A stretch of DNA of 64,000 nucleotides from Lachnospiraceae bacterium (GTDB lineage: Bacteria; Bacillota; Clostridia; Lachnospirales; Lachnospiraceae): NCBI GenBank assembly GCA_022790855.1, contig JAAVYA010000051.1:1-64000 (forward strand), in the 5' to 3' direction. The first letter of the stretch is position 1, and every line of letters begins with the position of its first letter. The notes below the pieces were generated by a model. It was not told where the DNA came from. It ran no database searches and worked only from the letters and a program-made list of their open reading frames with translations. Shown one piece after another: positions 42,792 through 51,516 of the stretch. A program made the translations under genes and the position numbers.

Positions 42792-42840
42792 CCGGAAACG
42801 TTTTTGTTTCCTTAGATTTATTTTTCTGCAACCGGAAACG
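42792..42840 (-). promoter_or_regulatory. direct repeat CCGGAAACG upstream of oxidoreductase 1
   Basis: CCGGAAACG occurs twice, at 42792-42800 and 42832-42840, 40 bp apart (about four helical turns), within 70 bp upstream of the start codon. GGAAACG-type sequences resemble half of a catabolite-repression (cre) box. Weak evidence. Confidence 0.35.
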
Positions 42841-42871
42841 CTATCCCGATCACAGCTTTTCATTTTCATAC

Positions 42872-42970
42872 TCATGCTCCGAAATGCAAAGAAGAATCCA
42901 TGCTTCTTTCCTTTTTTCTCAGCGTCTCATAACGGCGGCGTACTTGCTTTGCTTCGTCCGCCAAATATTC
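42872..42970 (-). pseudogene. duplicated C-terminal tail of an isomerase-like alpha subunit
   Basis: Immediately after the alpha-1 stop, another frame reads EYLADEAKQVRRRYETLR, then a short unrelated end and TGA. It mirrors the true tail EYLVDEVEQVRRHHEMLR of the preceding gene. It has no start. It is a fossil of a tandem duplication or of a lost third alpha subunit. Confidence 0.6.
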
Positions 42971-44027
42971 ATGCTTCCCCGCTTAATCTTCTCAACATCT
43001 CATGATGGCGGCGCACCTGTTCCACTTCGTCCACCAGGTATTCCTCGCCTCTGTCCTGCTGGTCTCTCTGGCCTTCAAATTCAGAGTCGATATAGCCGTC
43101 AAATCCATGCTCCCTCAAATATTTCATTGGGGTTTCATAATCAATCGCCTTATCCTCATAGCAGCCCGGCTGCCCAGGTATCTCCGTCATATTGTAGAAC
43201 TTGCCGTGAATGCTGACGATATAGGGAATAATGTCAATGATATCCTCCGGGCTTGCGGAAGATTCATGAAGGCTCATCCGTTCAATGGTTCCCATATCAA
43301 GTCCATGGCCTGGATATTTTTCATCCAACAGAGGATACATCTCATCCAGCTCATGATCCTTGCTGTTCTCCAGGATAAAATCAATACTCTCCGGGATCTT
43401 GGCATGACGTTTGGAATAATCGATGGCCACCTGGGAGGGAGAATGCTGGAAGATACCGAAATCGGGCACCAGTCCTACATGCTTGCTGCCGGTACGGTCC
43501 GCCAGCTCAATAATCTGATCCGCCATTTTAAAATCCAAGGCCGCCGCCATTCCCTTGGTGGGTTGCACCCGGGTTCCCGGCTTAATAGGCAGGGGCGCAT
43601 GAATCTCCTTGCCGATGCGCACGTTGTATTTCTCCGCGGTATCCAGAGCCATCTCAATGACGTCGATGGGCACCAGGCACAGGGGACGGACATTAGCAAA
43701 GCCCATTTTAGCCGCCAGCTTAATATCATTTTTCAGCCGCTCTGCCGCTTCCTTATGGGTCATGATATGATCCCGGAACTGATGGACGTCCAGATAAATA
43801 TCCATGGTTACGGCCTTCATATCGTAACGGGCCATAAAATTATTCCAGTCATAGATGAACTGTTCCGACGGGAAAGGATAGTCACGGATCACCGCTTCAT
43901 CGATAATCTCAATACCATCGGTTTTTAAATTGTCATGCACTTCCACAATCTGGTCTTTCCAGGTCATCTGTTTAAAAAACTGCGCCTGCTGATAGCTGTA
44001 AAGCGAAACGCCTCGTTTGATCCCCAT
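42969..44027 (-). CDS. C-glycoside deglycosidase alpha subunit 1 (DgpC/CarC-like)
   Basis: About 352 aa, sugar-phosphate-isomerase/epimerase TIM barrel (RGVSLYSYQQAQFF at the start). The expected divalent-metal ligands are present: Glu in GKEIHAP, Asp in LVPDFGIF, His in SIHGKFYN and Glu in IDSEFEGQ. In DgpBC/CarBC enzymes this subunit, with Mn2+, eliminates the aglycone from a 3-oxo-C-glycoside. It is encoded next to a DUF6379 beta subunit, the diagnostic pairing, and next to Gfo/Idh/MocA oxidoreductases. The ATG at 44027 follows AGGGGG. The aglycone cannot be deduced. Confidence 0.8.
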   Translation of the reverse strand: MGIKRGVSLYSYQQAQFFKQMTWKDQIVEVHDNLKTDGIEIIDEAVIRDYPFPSEQFIYDWNNFMARYDMKAVTMDIYLDVHQFRDHIMTHKEAAERLKNDIKLAAKMGFANVRPLCLVPIDVIEMALDTAEKYNVRIGKEIHAPLPIKPGTRVQPTKGMAAALDFKMADQIIELADRTGSKHVGLVPDFGIFQHSPSQVAIDYSKRHAKIPESIDFILENSKDHELDEMYPLLDEKYPGHGLDMGTIERMSLHESSASPEDIIDIIPYIVSIHGKFYNMTEIPGQPGCYEDKAIDYETPMKYLREHGFDGYIDSEFEGQRDQQDRGEEYLVDEVEQVRRHHEMLRRLSGEA

Positions 44028-44028
44028 A

Positions 44029-44499
44029 TCAGCATCCCCCTTCCTGTAATTCCAGCTCAAAGGTACAGATCGCGGCGGTCTTTCCTGCTCCCGCTCCGCT
44101 TCCCGGCACCGGCGGATTCTTCAGCCATTCTTCATCCCAGGGCATATAGCCGTACTGAGCCAGGATGGACTGCTGCAAGCCGATGGTGTGCTTTCCCGGT
44201 GCAAGGCCGCCCTCCTTTGCCACATAGACAAACCCTTCGTCATCGTAATTCCAATGTTCCCAGACGCATGTTTTAATCTCCTCAAAATCTCTGGGAGCCT
44301 TGCCGTTGATCTCAAACTTCTGTACTTCCCTAGGATACTCCACGCCGTCGCAATTGATATAGTAGCCGTTATGAAGGGATAAAAAACATCCCCGGTAATC
44401 TGCAATGCGGACTGCAAATTTAAAGCCCACGGCTTTTTGACCCTCATATACGTTCTGCAAGCTGTCCTTGCGGATTAAATACTGGTCAAACACCTGCAT
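44029..44499 (-). CDS. C-glycoside deglycosidase beta subunit 1 (DUF6379, DgpB/CarB-like)
   Basis: About 156 aa, beta-rich. Shared with the second copy at 46670: VGFKFAVRIADYRGCFLS (against EFQFKAQYYRGITLS), WEHWNYDDEGFVYVAKEGGL (against YRWEFGDYATVSVKKEGGL) and PGKHTIGLQQSI (against KGSHHIKALQII). DUF6379 proteins form the small beta-sandwich subunit that completes the active site of the C-C-cleaving enzyme. This copy has a longer C-terminus (PWDEEWLKNPPVPGSGAGAG), so its active-site cover may differ. The stop overlaps the alpha-1 ribosome-binding site. Confidence 0.8.
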   Translation of the reverse strand: MQVFDQYLIRKDSLQNVYEGQKAVGFKFAVRIADYRGCFLSLHNGYYINCDGVEYPREVQKFEINGKAPRDFEEIKTCVWEHWNYDDEGFVYVAKEGGLAPGKHTIGLQQSILAQYGYMPWDEEWLKNPPVPGSGAGAGKTAAICTFELELQEGGC

Positions 44500-44509
44500 C
44501 CCTTCCTTT

Positions 44510-45559
44510 CTACCGTTCCAGATGAATGGCTTCTCCGGTTCTTGCGGACTCACGGATGGCGTCCATAGCGCATAGCACCCGGCGCACCTGATGTGACTGG
44601 ATCCGCAGTTCTTCTTTTCCTTCTACTGCTTTCAGATAATGTTCAAAATAATTCCTATGACTTACATTTACCTCCGGCAAGGGCTCTTCATATAACAGTC
44701 CCGGTTCCGGCGGCCCGAAGCTTCTGGTAGGCCCTGCGGCCGTCATGGTGATCTTGCCCGGAACATTTTCCAGAAGATGCTTGGTATGTACAATGGTTCC
44801 TTCCCCTGCGAAGCCGTCGATGATGGCGCTGCCGCCGTTGCCGCCTACAAACCATGCCCGCTTGGGAGTCAGATAATAAGTACCCAGCTCAATTTCCGCC
44901 GTTACTTTATTTTTAAATTTAAAAATAATCTTGAAGTAGTCGTCCACTTTCTCGTTAATAACGTTCTGCACGTCCGCAAAAATACTGTCTACCTCGCTGT
45001 CCACCATATTTAAAATCTGGTCAATGAGATGTACGCCCCAGTCATACAACATACCGCCGCCCATTTCCGGGAACACATGCCAGTCATGCATATTGCCGTT
45101 GACGCCGTAAAGCTGAGACTTGATGAGATACACGTCTCCTACCATATGTTTGTCATAGACTTCCTTCATAATGCGGTAGTCCTTATCCCATCTTCTCTGA
45201 TGATGGATTGTGAAGAGCACTCCCGCCTCCTTGGTCACCTGTACCATCTCGTCAAATTCTGCTACAGACATAGCCGCCGGCTTCTCGCAGATAATATGTT
45301 TCTTAGCCGCTGCAGCCAGCTTCACCATCTCCAAATGGGACGGGTTCGGGGTAGAAATGATCACCGTATGGATCGTCTCATCCTTCAAAAGCTCTGCTGC
45401 ATCCTCATATACCTTCACGCCCTCCGGTGCGTCCTTTACCTGCTCCGGATTGGTATCGCAGACTGCCGCAACCTCTATCTCGTCAAAGGTACTCAGCATA
45501 TTATAATGCTCATGGCCCATAAAGCCATAACCGATAATTCCGAATTTTAGTTTGCTCAT
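44510..45559 (-). CDS. Gfo/Idh/MocA oxidoreductase 2
   Basis: 349 aa. FGIIGYGFMGHEHYNML, CEKPAAMS and GGGMLYDWGVHLIDQIL mark the family. It is less like the other two oxidoreductases of the locus and may carry out a different redox step, for example reduction of the released 3-oxo-sugar or of a different ring position. Lies between the two deglycosidase pairs in the same operon. NAD(P)-dependent and cytoplasmic by family. Confidence 0.85.
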   Translation of the reverse strand: MSKLKFGIIGYGFMGHEHYNMLSTFDEIEVAAVCDTNPEQVKDAPEGVKVYEDAAELLKDETIHTVIISTPNPSHLEMVKLAAAAKKHIICEKPAAMSVAEFDEMVQVTKEAGVLFTIHHQRRWDKDYRIMKEVYDKHMVGDVYLIKSQLYGVNGNMHDWHVFPEMGGGMLYDWGVHLIDQILNMVDSEVDSIFADVQNVINEKVDDYFKIIFKFKNKVTAEIELGTYYLTPKRAWFVGGNGGSAIIDGFAGEGTIVHTKHLLENVPGKITMTAAGPTRSFGPPEPGLLYEEPLPEVNVSHRNYFEHYLKAVEGKEELRIQSHQVRRVLCAMDAIRESARTGEAIHLER

Positions 45560-45595
45560 GTTCTTATAACCTCCTGCCGTCCTTCCGTTACCTGA

Positions 45596-46657
45596 TCAGG
45601 CCCCTTCAATAGCTCTGCGCATAGCTTCCTGATGTCTTCTCACCTGCTCCACGCTGTCCACCTGCTGATAGCCCCGAAGGTGCTCGCCGCCTTCATACTC
45701 AGAACTCAAATATCCCTGATATCCTGCTTTCTTAAATGCCTCTACCACTTCCGGGATCGCTACCGCAGTCTCCACATAGTCCTCTCCCACATGATAGAAT
45801 TTGGCATGGGTATGGAAAATATAGTCGATATTGTCGATAATATCCTGAGGCTCGGACCAGGAATAAGTAAAGGAGCTGCCTGCATACATCATATCTGCCG
45901 GGCCGCCGCCAGCCTGTTCTACGGCTTCCATCATTTCCTTCATGCCGTTGGCCATACGGTACTCCATATTCGCCTTGCCAAGATCCAGGTCATATTTAAT
46001 CTTCACGAAGCCTTTTTCCAGCCTTTTTGCATAAGCATCGTCCACGATCTTGATACATTCCTCCTTAGCGCCCATGTTCCGGGCCTTATCCCTAAGGACG
46101 CTTGGGATATTCTTACAGAAAATGCCCATATCAGGAATAAAACCGAAATGCTTCGTGCCGGTACGCAGGATCATTTCCATATAACCGTCGGCCCATCCAG
46201 AATTCAGGGAGAAGGGCGCGTGTACTTCCAGGCCTATTTTCACATCCTGCTCCGCCGCATAATCAAGGCTTCCTTCAATGACGTCCATAGGCGTGGATAC
46301 CAGGGTACGCAGATTGTGGAAGCCCAAAAGAGCCGCCAGCCGGATATCCCGTTTCATCATATTTACCTGTTCCTTTAAGGTCAGGGTTCTGTTATCGTAG
46401 ATATGGTTTTCCAAAAATGCATCGTAGCAAGAGGGCTCTAATCCATATGCTTTCAGCCACCCAAACCACTGATCCCGAAATTCCTGGGTCTCAATGGGCA
46501 GAGGGAACCTGCGGATCATCTGCTCCGCTAAGAGTTCTACTCCCGTTGCGCCTGTCTTTGCGGTCTCCTTTAAGCATCCTTCCAAATCCAGCCTTCCATC
46601 GTAATATTCATCCTGGTAGCTGTACAAAGAAACGCTTCTTTTGATATCGTAGCTCAT
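45596..46657 (-). CDS. C-glycoside deglycosidase alpha subunit 2 (DgpC/CarC-like)
   Basis: 353 aa, a clear paralogue of alpha 1 (RSVSLYSYQDEYYDGRLDL, GLEVHAPF, GFIPDMGIF, THAKFYHVG and LSSEYEGGEH for the metal-binding Glu, Asp, His, Glu). The two differ in many surface positions, so they have probably specialised on different aglycones or sugar positions. Followed, in transcription order, by oxidoreductase 2; preceded by its own beta subunit 12 bp upstream. Confidence 0.8.
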   Translation of the reverse strand: MSYDIKRSVSLYSYQDEYYDGRLDLEGCLKETAKTGATGVELLAEQMIRRFPLPIETQEFRDQWFGWLKAYGLEPSCYDAFLENHIYDNRTLTLKEQVNMMKRDIRLAALLGFHNLRTLVSTPMDVIEGSLDYAAEQDVKIGLEVHAPFSLNSGWADGYMEMILRTGTKHFGFIPDMGIFCKNIPSVLRDKARNMGAKEECIKIVDDAYAKRLEKGFVKIKYDLDLGKANMEYRMANGMKEMMEAVEQAGGGPADMMYAGSSFTYSWSEPQDIIDNIDYIFHTHAKFYHVGEDYVETAVAIPEVVEAFKKAGYQGYLSSEYEGGEHLRGYQQVDSVEQVRRHQEAMRRAIEGA

Positions 46658-46669
46658 ATCCGTCCCTCC

Positions 46670-47065
46670 TTATTCCATCACGAAATCTGTCTCACATACT
46701 GCTTCAATCTGAAACGGCATATAAGACGGCGCTATGATCTGAAGAGCCTTGATATGATGGCTTCCTTTGGAAAGACCGCCCTCCTTTTTCACGGAAACGG
46801 TTGCATAATCTCCGAATTCCCAACGATACTCCGGGTCGATGACTGTGCGCATCTCTTCTAAGGTAAAAGCTTCTCCATTTACCGTAACACGGATGTCTTC
46901 CCGAGCCGCTTCTTCTCCATCTACCTCAATCTGAATATCCCGAACGATAGAGAGGGTAATTCCCCGGTAATACTGTGCCTTGAACTGGAACTCATATCCA
47001 ACGATGGTTCCGTCCTTTTCCAAATTATGAAATCCATTTGGATTGTAAATCTGCCTTCCGGCCAT
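46670..47065 (-). CDS. C-glycoside deglycosidase beta subunit 2 (DUF6379, DgpB/CarB-like)
   Basis: About 131 aa, beta-rich, the compact form of DUF6379. Conserved segments include NPNGFHNLEKDGTIVGYEF, YRGITLS and YATVSVKKEGGLSKGSH. It forms the complex with the alpha subunit encoded next. The ATG at 47065 is 8 nt after AGGAGG; a GTG three codons upstream would crowd the site. It follows the permease gene, so importer and enzyme are co-transcribed. Confidence 0.8.
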   Translation of the reverse strand: MAGRQIYNPNGFHNLEKDGTIVGYEFQFKAQYYRGITLSIVRDIQIEVDGEEAAREDIRVTVNGEAFTLEEMRTVIDPEYRWEFGDYATVSVKKEGGLSKGSHHIKALQIIAPSYMPFQIEAVCETDFVME

Positions 47066-47131
47066 TTTCGCCACCTCCTGGCTATTATTTTAACAAATTT
47101 CCTCGGAAAAGAATAGGACATAAGTCCCATT

Positions 47132-48043
47132 CTATTCCTTTACACCGCCTAATGCGATTCCTGCAATAAATGCTTTCTGGAAAAACGGATATAAAATCAT
47201 GACCGGAATCACACCAATGACTGCCATTGCCATACGGATACTGCTGCCTGGCATATTAGAAGCCGCCAGAGCCACATCCGCGCTGGAGTTGGCCATAGAG
47301 GCCAGCGTCTGAATATTGTCAATGATACTCTTCAAAAATTGCTGCAGGGAATACATATTGGTATTGCTGATGTAGTACAGACCGTTGGTCCAATCGTTCC
47401 AATATCCCAATCCTACCATCAATCCAATGGTGGCAAGAATCGGCAGGGAAAGGGGAAGCACTACTTTAAAGTAGATATACCACTCTCCGGCGCCGTCGAT
47501 TTTGGCCGCTTCGATCAAAGCCGGATGGATGTTGGAGGCAAAATTGTTCTTATACAGAATGATAAAGAAACCGTTCATCAAAAGGGTGGGGAATATCAAC
47601 GCCCAAATGGTGTTCTTAATATGGAAGTACTGGCTCCACATAATATAAGAAGGAACAATACCGCCGTTAAACAGCATGGTGAAGAAAACCAAAAAGGTAA
47701 ACAGTTTTCCTCTCTTATAATCCCTGCGGGACAGAGGCCATGCCAGCATAGGGCCTACTAAAAGGCTGATGCTGGTCCCTAAGATCGTTACCAAGAACGT
47801 AATTCCATAGGAACGGAATACTTTGGCCGCATTGGTCTTAAACAGGTATTCATAAGCATAGAAGGATATTTTCTTCGGCAAGAAAGAATATCCTGAACTA
47901 AGCAGCGTGGTTTCCTCGGTGATGGATGAGGAAAGCAGCAAAATAAACGGTAAAATCGCACAGAGAGCCAGCACAATCAAAATCGCCATCAATATCGTTT
48001 GATAGAGCCTGTCGCTTCTGCCCTTTACACTTGTATCTTCCAT
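47132..48043 (-). CDS. carbohydrate ABC importer permease (LplC/YtcP type)
   Basis: 303 aa, six membrane helices. The MetI-type cytoplasmic loop EAAKIDGAGEWYIYFKVVLPLSLP docks the ATPase. It belongs to the CUT1 subgroup that takes up oligosaccharides and glycosides. It pairs with the permease encoded 15 bp upstream and the lipoproteins further upstream. No ATPase gene is in the island; a shared MsmK/UgpC-type ATPase elsewhere must energise it. Confidence 0.92.
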   Translation of the reverse strand: MEDTSVKGRSDRLYQTILMAILIVLALCAILPFILLLSSSITEETTLLSSGYSFLPKKISFYAYEYLFKTNAAKVFRSYGITFLVTILGTSISLLVGPMLAWPLSRRDYKRGKLFTFLVFFTMLFNGGIVPSYIMWSQYFHIKNTIWALIFPTLLMNGFFIILYKNNFASNIHPALIEAAKIDGAGEWYIYFKVVLPLSLPILATIGLMVGLGYWNDWTNGLYYISNTNMYSLQQFLKSIIDNIQTLASMANSSADVALAASNMPGSSIRMAMAVIGVIPVMILYPFFQKAFIAGIALGGVKE

Positions 48044-48058
48044 GTCCTTTCCCTCCTT

Positions 48059-49429
48059 TTAGAATAAAGCGTTTTCCTTATCCGCTTTACGGACAATCAT
48101 ATTCACCACAAATACAATGACAAATCCTACTACCGCCTGATAAGTACTTGCTGCAGAGGCTACCGAAATATTATTCAATACCATCAGGCAACGGTATACA
48201 TAAGTATCAATGGTATCCGTTACGGAATACAGAATACCGGAATTCATGGGAACCTGATAGAACAAGCCGAAATCGGAGTAGAAAATCCTACCTACATTCA
48301 GCAGTGTCAATGTAATAATAGTGGGCTTCAAAAGGGGCAGCGTCACATGACGGATCTGTTTCCACTTGCTGGCGCCGTCCACTCTGGCCGCCTCGTAGAT
48401 GCTTCTGTCAATTCCTACAATGGAGGACAGGAAAATAATAGCGTTGTAACCCAACTGTTTCCATACCTGAACAAAAATCAGGATAAAGGGCCAATATACT
48501 TTTTCACCATAGAAGTTAATTGCATTTTCATCCCCTAAAATCTTATTGACCATACCGGTCTCGCTGCTGAAAAAAGCAAATACGATGTAAGCCACGATAA
48601 CCATAGAGATCAACTGGGGAAGCAAAATACTGGTCTGGAAGAATTTCTGTAAGGTTTTACTGAAAATATCCGCCAGGCAGATACCTACGATAATACCCAT
48701 AATGGTTCCCAGCACGATAAACGCCAGGTTATATAATAAGGTATTTCTTGTAATTACAAATGCATCACTTTCAAAAATAGATCCGGTATGGCTGAAGAGC
48801 ATCTTGAAATTTTCCAGTCCGATCCAGGGACTTTTCCAAATTCCTACGCTGTAATCTACTTTTTTAAATGCAATGCTGATACCCACCATAGGGATATAGT
48901 TATTGATCACAAAATACAGCATACCAGGGATGATCATAAAATCCAGTGTGGAAACCACTTTCTCTTTCCACAGAAGGTACAGTCCCCGAACCACCAGTAC
49001 CATGGCCGCAAGCACCATAAGAATGCTTCCGAAAGAAAGGCCGACTTTTTTCGCGCCGTCTAACACATTCTTAATCCCTGCCACTGTCACTATATTCATG
49101 ACTACTGCAATGATAGCCGCAATGGTTAAAACCCCGCCTGCAATCTTTTTCTTCATCTTGCCGTACAACAGGGAAACCACAAGGATGACCACTGCTGCAA
49201 CAATTACCATGCACATGGGAATATTGGTGTGCACCGTCACTTTCCCGCCTGCAATTACTTTTCCGGTAATCAGTTCAAAGCCGGATATGGTATAAACTAC
49301 TTTTTTATATGTATAATGGGCAAATGGTAAGAAGCCTGCAATTATCATAATGATAGAAAGAATTGCTGAATCCAACAGGAACTTCTGTCCCCAGGCGCTT
49401 TCTTTCATTTGCTTTGCCTTTTCTTTCAT
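48059..49429 (-). CDS. carbohydrate ABC importer permease (LplB/YteP type) with N-terminal extension
   Basis: About 456 aa against about 300 for typical members. The last 290 residues are a normal CUT1 permease (MIPGMLYFVINNYIPMVG, EAARVDGASKWKQIRHVTLPLLKP). The first 165 residues add about four extra hydrophobic helices with a short outside loop (GKVIAGGKVTVHTN) of unknown role. The ATG at 49429 follows AAGGGGA. The stop is 15 bp from the next permease gene. Confidence 0.88.
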   Translation of the reverse strand: MKEKAKQMKESAWGQKFLLDSAILSIIMIIAGFLPFAHYTYKKVVYTISGFELITGKVIAGGKVTVHTNIPMCMVIVAAVVILVVSLLYGKMKKKIAGGVLTIAAIIAVVMNIVTVAGIKNVLDGAKKVGLSFGSILMVLAAMVLVVRGLYLLWKEKVVSTLDFMIIPGMLYFVINNYIPMVGISIAFKKVDYSVGIWKSPWIGLENFKMLFSHTGSIFESDAFVITRNTLLYNLAFIVLGTIMGIIVGICLADIFSKTLQKFFQTSILLPQLISMVIVAYIVFAFFSSETGMVNKILGDENAINFYGEKVYWPFILIFVQVWKQLGYNAIIFLSSIVGIDRSIYEAARVDGASKWKQIRHVTLPLLKPTIITLTLLNVGRIFYSDFGLFYQVPMNSGILYSVTDTIDTYVYRCLMVLNNISVASAASTYQAVVGFVIVFVVNMIVRKADKENALF

Positions 49430-49482
49430 TTTCAATCCCCTTCTTTCTGCCTGGCTGCCGGCCTGTTTCATGCAGAATCTTT

Positions 49483-49526
49483 AAAAGGGGCGGTATTCCC
49501 CGCCAAAGCGTCATACCGCCCCTTTT
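49483..49526 (-). terminator. intercistronic hairpin between binding protein and permease genes
   Basis: AAAAGGGGCGGTA (49483-49495) pairs perfectly with TACCGCCCCTTTT (49514-49526). On the minus strand CCTTTTAAAG follows. It lies between the binding-protein stop and the permease start, where such hairpins usually lower downstream expression so that the lipoprotein is made in excess. Confidence 0.75.
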
Positions 49527-49566
49527 CCTTCATTGATTCATTCTGCTTCGCTTCTATAAAGAAACA

Positions 49567-51204
49567 TTAGTTGCTTCCTTTTGCTGCTAACCATGCGTCT
49601 ACCTGTTCCTGGTATGCTGCAACAATATCATTAATACCTGCTTTTTCTAATGCTGCTGTAAACTCGGCATATGTAGATTCATAATCTACGGAACCGGAGG
49701 CTAATACTTTTCTGTAAGTCTCGCCTACATTGTAGCAATCTGTAATTTTCTGTTCAAATCCTGCCTGGTTAAAGGCAAATCCCATGTACTTGGATACAGG
49801 AGCATCTGTCAGGCTCTTTTTCTGCTGCTCTCTGAAATCAGGTTCGCTTCCTGCCCAAGGGATCGTGATAAACTGGTTGCCGTTTAAGAAATCTGCCGTA
49901 TGGTACTGTACAGTTTCTGCCGTAACGCCTTCCGGATAATCTGCCGTGCCGTCGTCTTTCCGTACCCAGTCGCGTCCTTCTACGCCCCAAGCCATCGTGT
50001 TTTCTACCTCTTCACTGGTATAAAGGAGATTTAAGAATTTCACTGCCGCTTCCGGCTCTGTTGCTGTTACAGGAACTGCAAAGCCAAATTTCAGACAGGA
50101 ACCGGTAGTCAGCATGGCGTCCGTTACCTTCGTACAAACTACATCGTATCCGGTAGCAGACTTCTTGGATACTTCTGCACCTAATTCGCACATCTGGGCA
50201 TCCGAGAAGAATACGTTGTTCTTGATCATGCTGTCACCTATTTCCTGATTGTTGGCAGAATCTTTGTAAACCAATCCCTTGTTGTACCAGTCTCTCACCC
50301 TCTGCATCATCTGCTGATACTGTTCGGAGAAGTAATAGCATCCTACCTTGCCGGTGGCATCGTCAATATAAATCATCTGATAGCTGTCGCCTAAGTTATC
50401 ATATCCGTAATTCTCCGCAAAACTGTCTGCTCCCATGAAGAATGGCTGTGTGCTGATAACCGTACCTGCTGCATCTGCATTGCCGATACCTGCCAGTTCT
50501 GTATTGGCAACCACTTCCGTCAGGATCTCTTCAAACTCTGTCCAGCTCTTCATATTCTGCGCTTTCTCTGTCAGGTTCAACTGATCCAGAATATCTTTTC
50601 TCATGGTTATGTATTCTGCGCTTCCCATATCACGATAGCAGGGTACGCCATAAACGCCGCCGTCGATGGTAGTACCATCCAAAAGCTCGCCCAACGTAGA
50701 TTTTACATCCGGTGCATATTCATCCAGCAACGTGCTGATATCCTGAAGCTGTCCCTGGTTTTTAAAGGAGTCAAAACCTGCCCCCGGAACCGGAGTATAC
50801 ATAATCAGGTCTAATTTCTCATTTCCTTGGATCATCAGGGGAATCTGCTTTGCATAAGGATCTGGAGCATACCACTGAATATCTACATGCGTATTAATCT
50901 CTGCTTCTGTTATTGCATTGATAGCTTCCTCAACGGCATCGGTCTTACTTTCATCCAAAGGTGAAAATGCCATCCAGCCTACTACGATCTCAGCCATTTC
51001 TTCATCGTCTTCATCATCCGCATCATCGGCGTCTGCATCTGCAGCGTCGCCTGCGTCCGCGTCATCGCCTGCATCTGCGTCTGCTCCGTCATCCTGCTGG
51101 GTGTCGCCGCCCCCCTGCGTCGTCTGTTCTGAATTGCCGCAGCCTGCCATCAGGGCCGCTACCATTGCAACTGACAACAGCATAGAAACAAGTTTCCTTT
51201 TCAT
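49567..51204 (-). CDS. extracellular solute-binding lipoprotein 1
   Basis: About 545 aa. Signal peptide and lipobox LMAGC (lipidated Cys22), then an extremely acidic Asp/Ala linker (residues about 25-75), then a family 1 sugar-binding domain starting MAEIVVGWMAFSP. It captures the substrate outside the cell for the two permeases. The ATG at 51204 has AAAGGAGG ahead; an upstream ATG in frame lies within the promoter. It is a paralogue of the protein at 51517; the two share long identical stretches and the same C-terminal YESTYAEFTAALEK. Confidence 0.92.
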   Translation of the reverse strand: MKRKLVSMLLSVAMVAALMAGCGNSEQTTQGGGDTQQDDGADADAGDDADAGDAADADADDADDEDDEEMAEIVVGWMAFSPLDESKTDAVEEAINAITEAEINTHVDIQWYAPDPYAKQIPLMIQGNEKLDLIMYTPVPGAGFDSFKNQGQLQDISTLLDEYAPDVKSTLGELLDGTTIDGGVYGVPCYRDMGSAEYITMRKDILDQLNLTEKAQNMKSWTEFEEILTEVVANTELAGIGNADAAGTVISTQPFFMGADSFAENYGYDNLGDSYQMIYIDDATGKVGCYYFSEQYQQMMQRVRDWYNKGLVYKDSANNQEIGDSMIKNNVFFSDAQMCELGAEVSKKSATGYDVVCTKVTDAMLTTGSCLKFGFAVPVTATEPEAAVKFLNLLYTSEEVENTMAWGVEGRDWVRKDDGTADYPEGVTAETVQYHTADFLNGNQFITIPWAGSEPDFREQQKKSLTDAPVSKYMGFAFNQAGFEQKITDCYNVGETYRKVLASGSVDYESTYAEFTAALEKAGINDIVAAYQEQVDAWLAAKGSN

Positions 51205-51516
51205 ATAATTACCTCCTTTTTTGTATGTAATGATTATAGGTGAATATGTACACATTATCATCCAAAATAATTGCTCTTTTGGTGATATTACCCGTTTCAT
51301 TTTTAGTCTCTTTCCACCGTTTTATCAGTGATTGCCATTTTTCTTAATATTTTTATAAAATCATTAAGATTTTTTCCTAAAAATGCAACAGATATATGTG
51401 TCACATACTCATTATATACCATACAAAAGAGGAATGCTGCATGCAAATTCTGTCAAAATAGACAATCTTTATGTCTCATATATATGTGCAGGGGATAGCA
51501 TACACCTTTTATTCAA
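51205..51516 (-). promoter_or_regulatory. promoter region of the importer/deglycosidase operon
   Basis: About 310 bp, AT-rich, no gene. A likely -10 TATAAT is at 51238-51233 (minus), giving a leader of about 25 nt; no good -35 accompanies it. The conserved palindrome TCTTAAT-N14-ATTAAGA sits at 51342-51369, about 105 bp upstream of the -10, a distance more in keeping with activation or looping than simple blocking. Confidence 0.5.
51342..51369. promoter_or_regulatory. island operator, site 1
   Basis: TCTTAAT (51342-51348), 14 bp, ATTAAGA (51363-51369). Half-sites start 21 bp apart, two helical turns. Shares AAAATATTAAGA (minus-strand reading) with sites 2 and 3. Lies 138 bp upstream of the lipoprotein 1 start. 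Confidence 0.65.

Noticed and set aside
42792-42840. A true cre site for CcpA upstream of oxidoreductase 1
   Set aside because: The repeated CCGGAAACG matches only half of the usual palindromic cre consensus; kept as a weak direct repeat.
43002-43928. Long plus-strand open frame (308 codons) opposite the alpha-1 gene
   Set aside because: It is the antisense shadow of a well-supported gene on the minus strand, has no ribosome-binding site and resembles no protein family.
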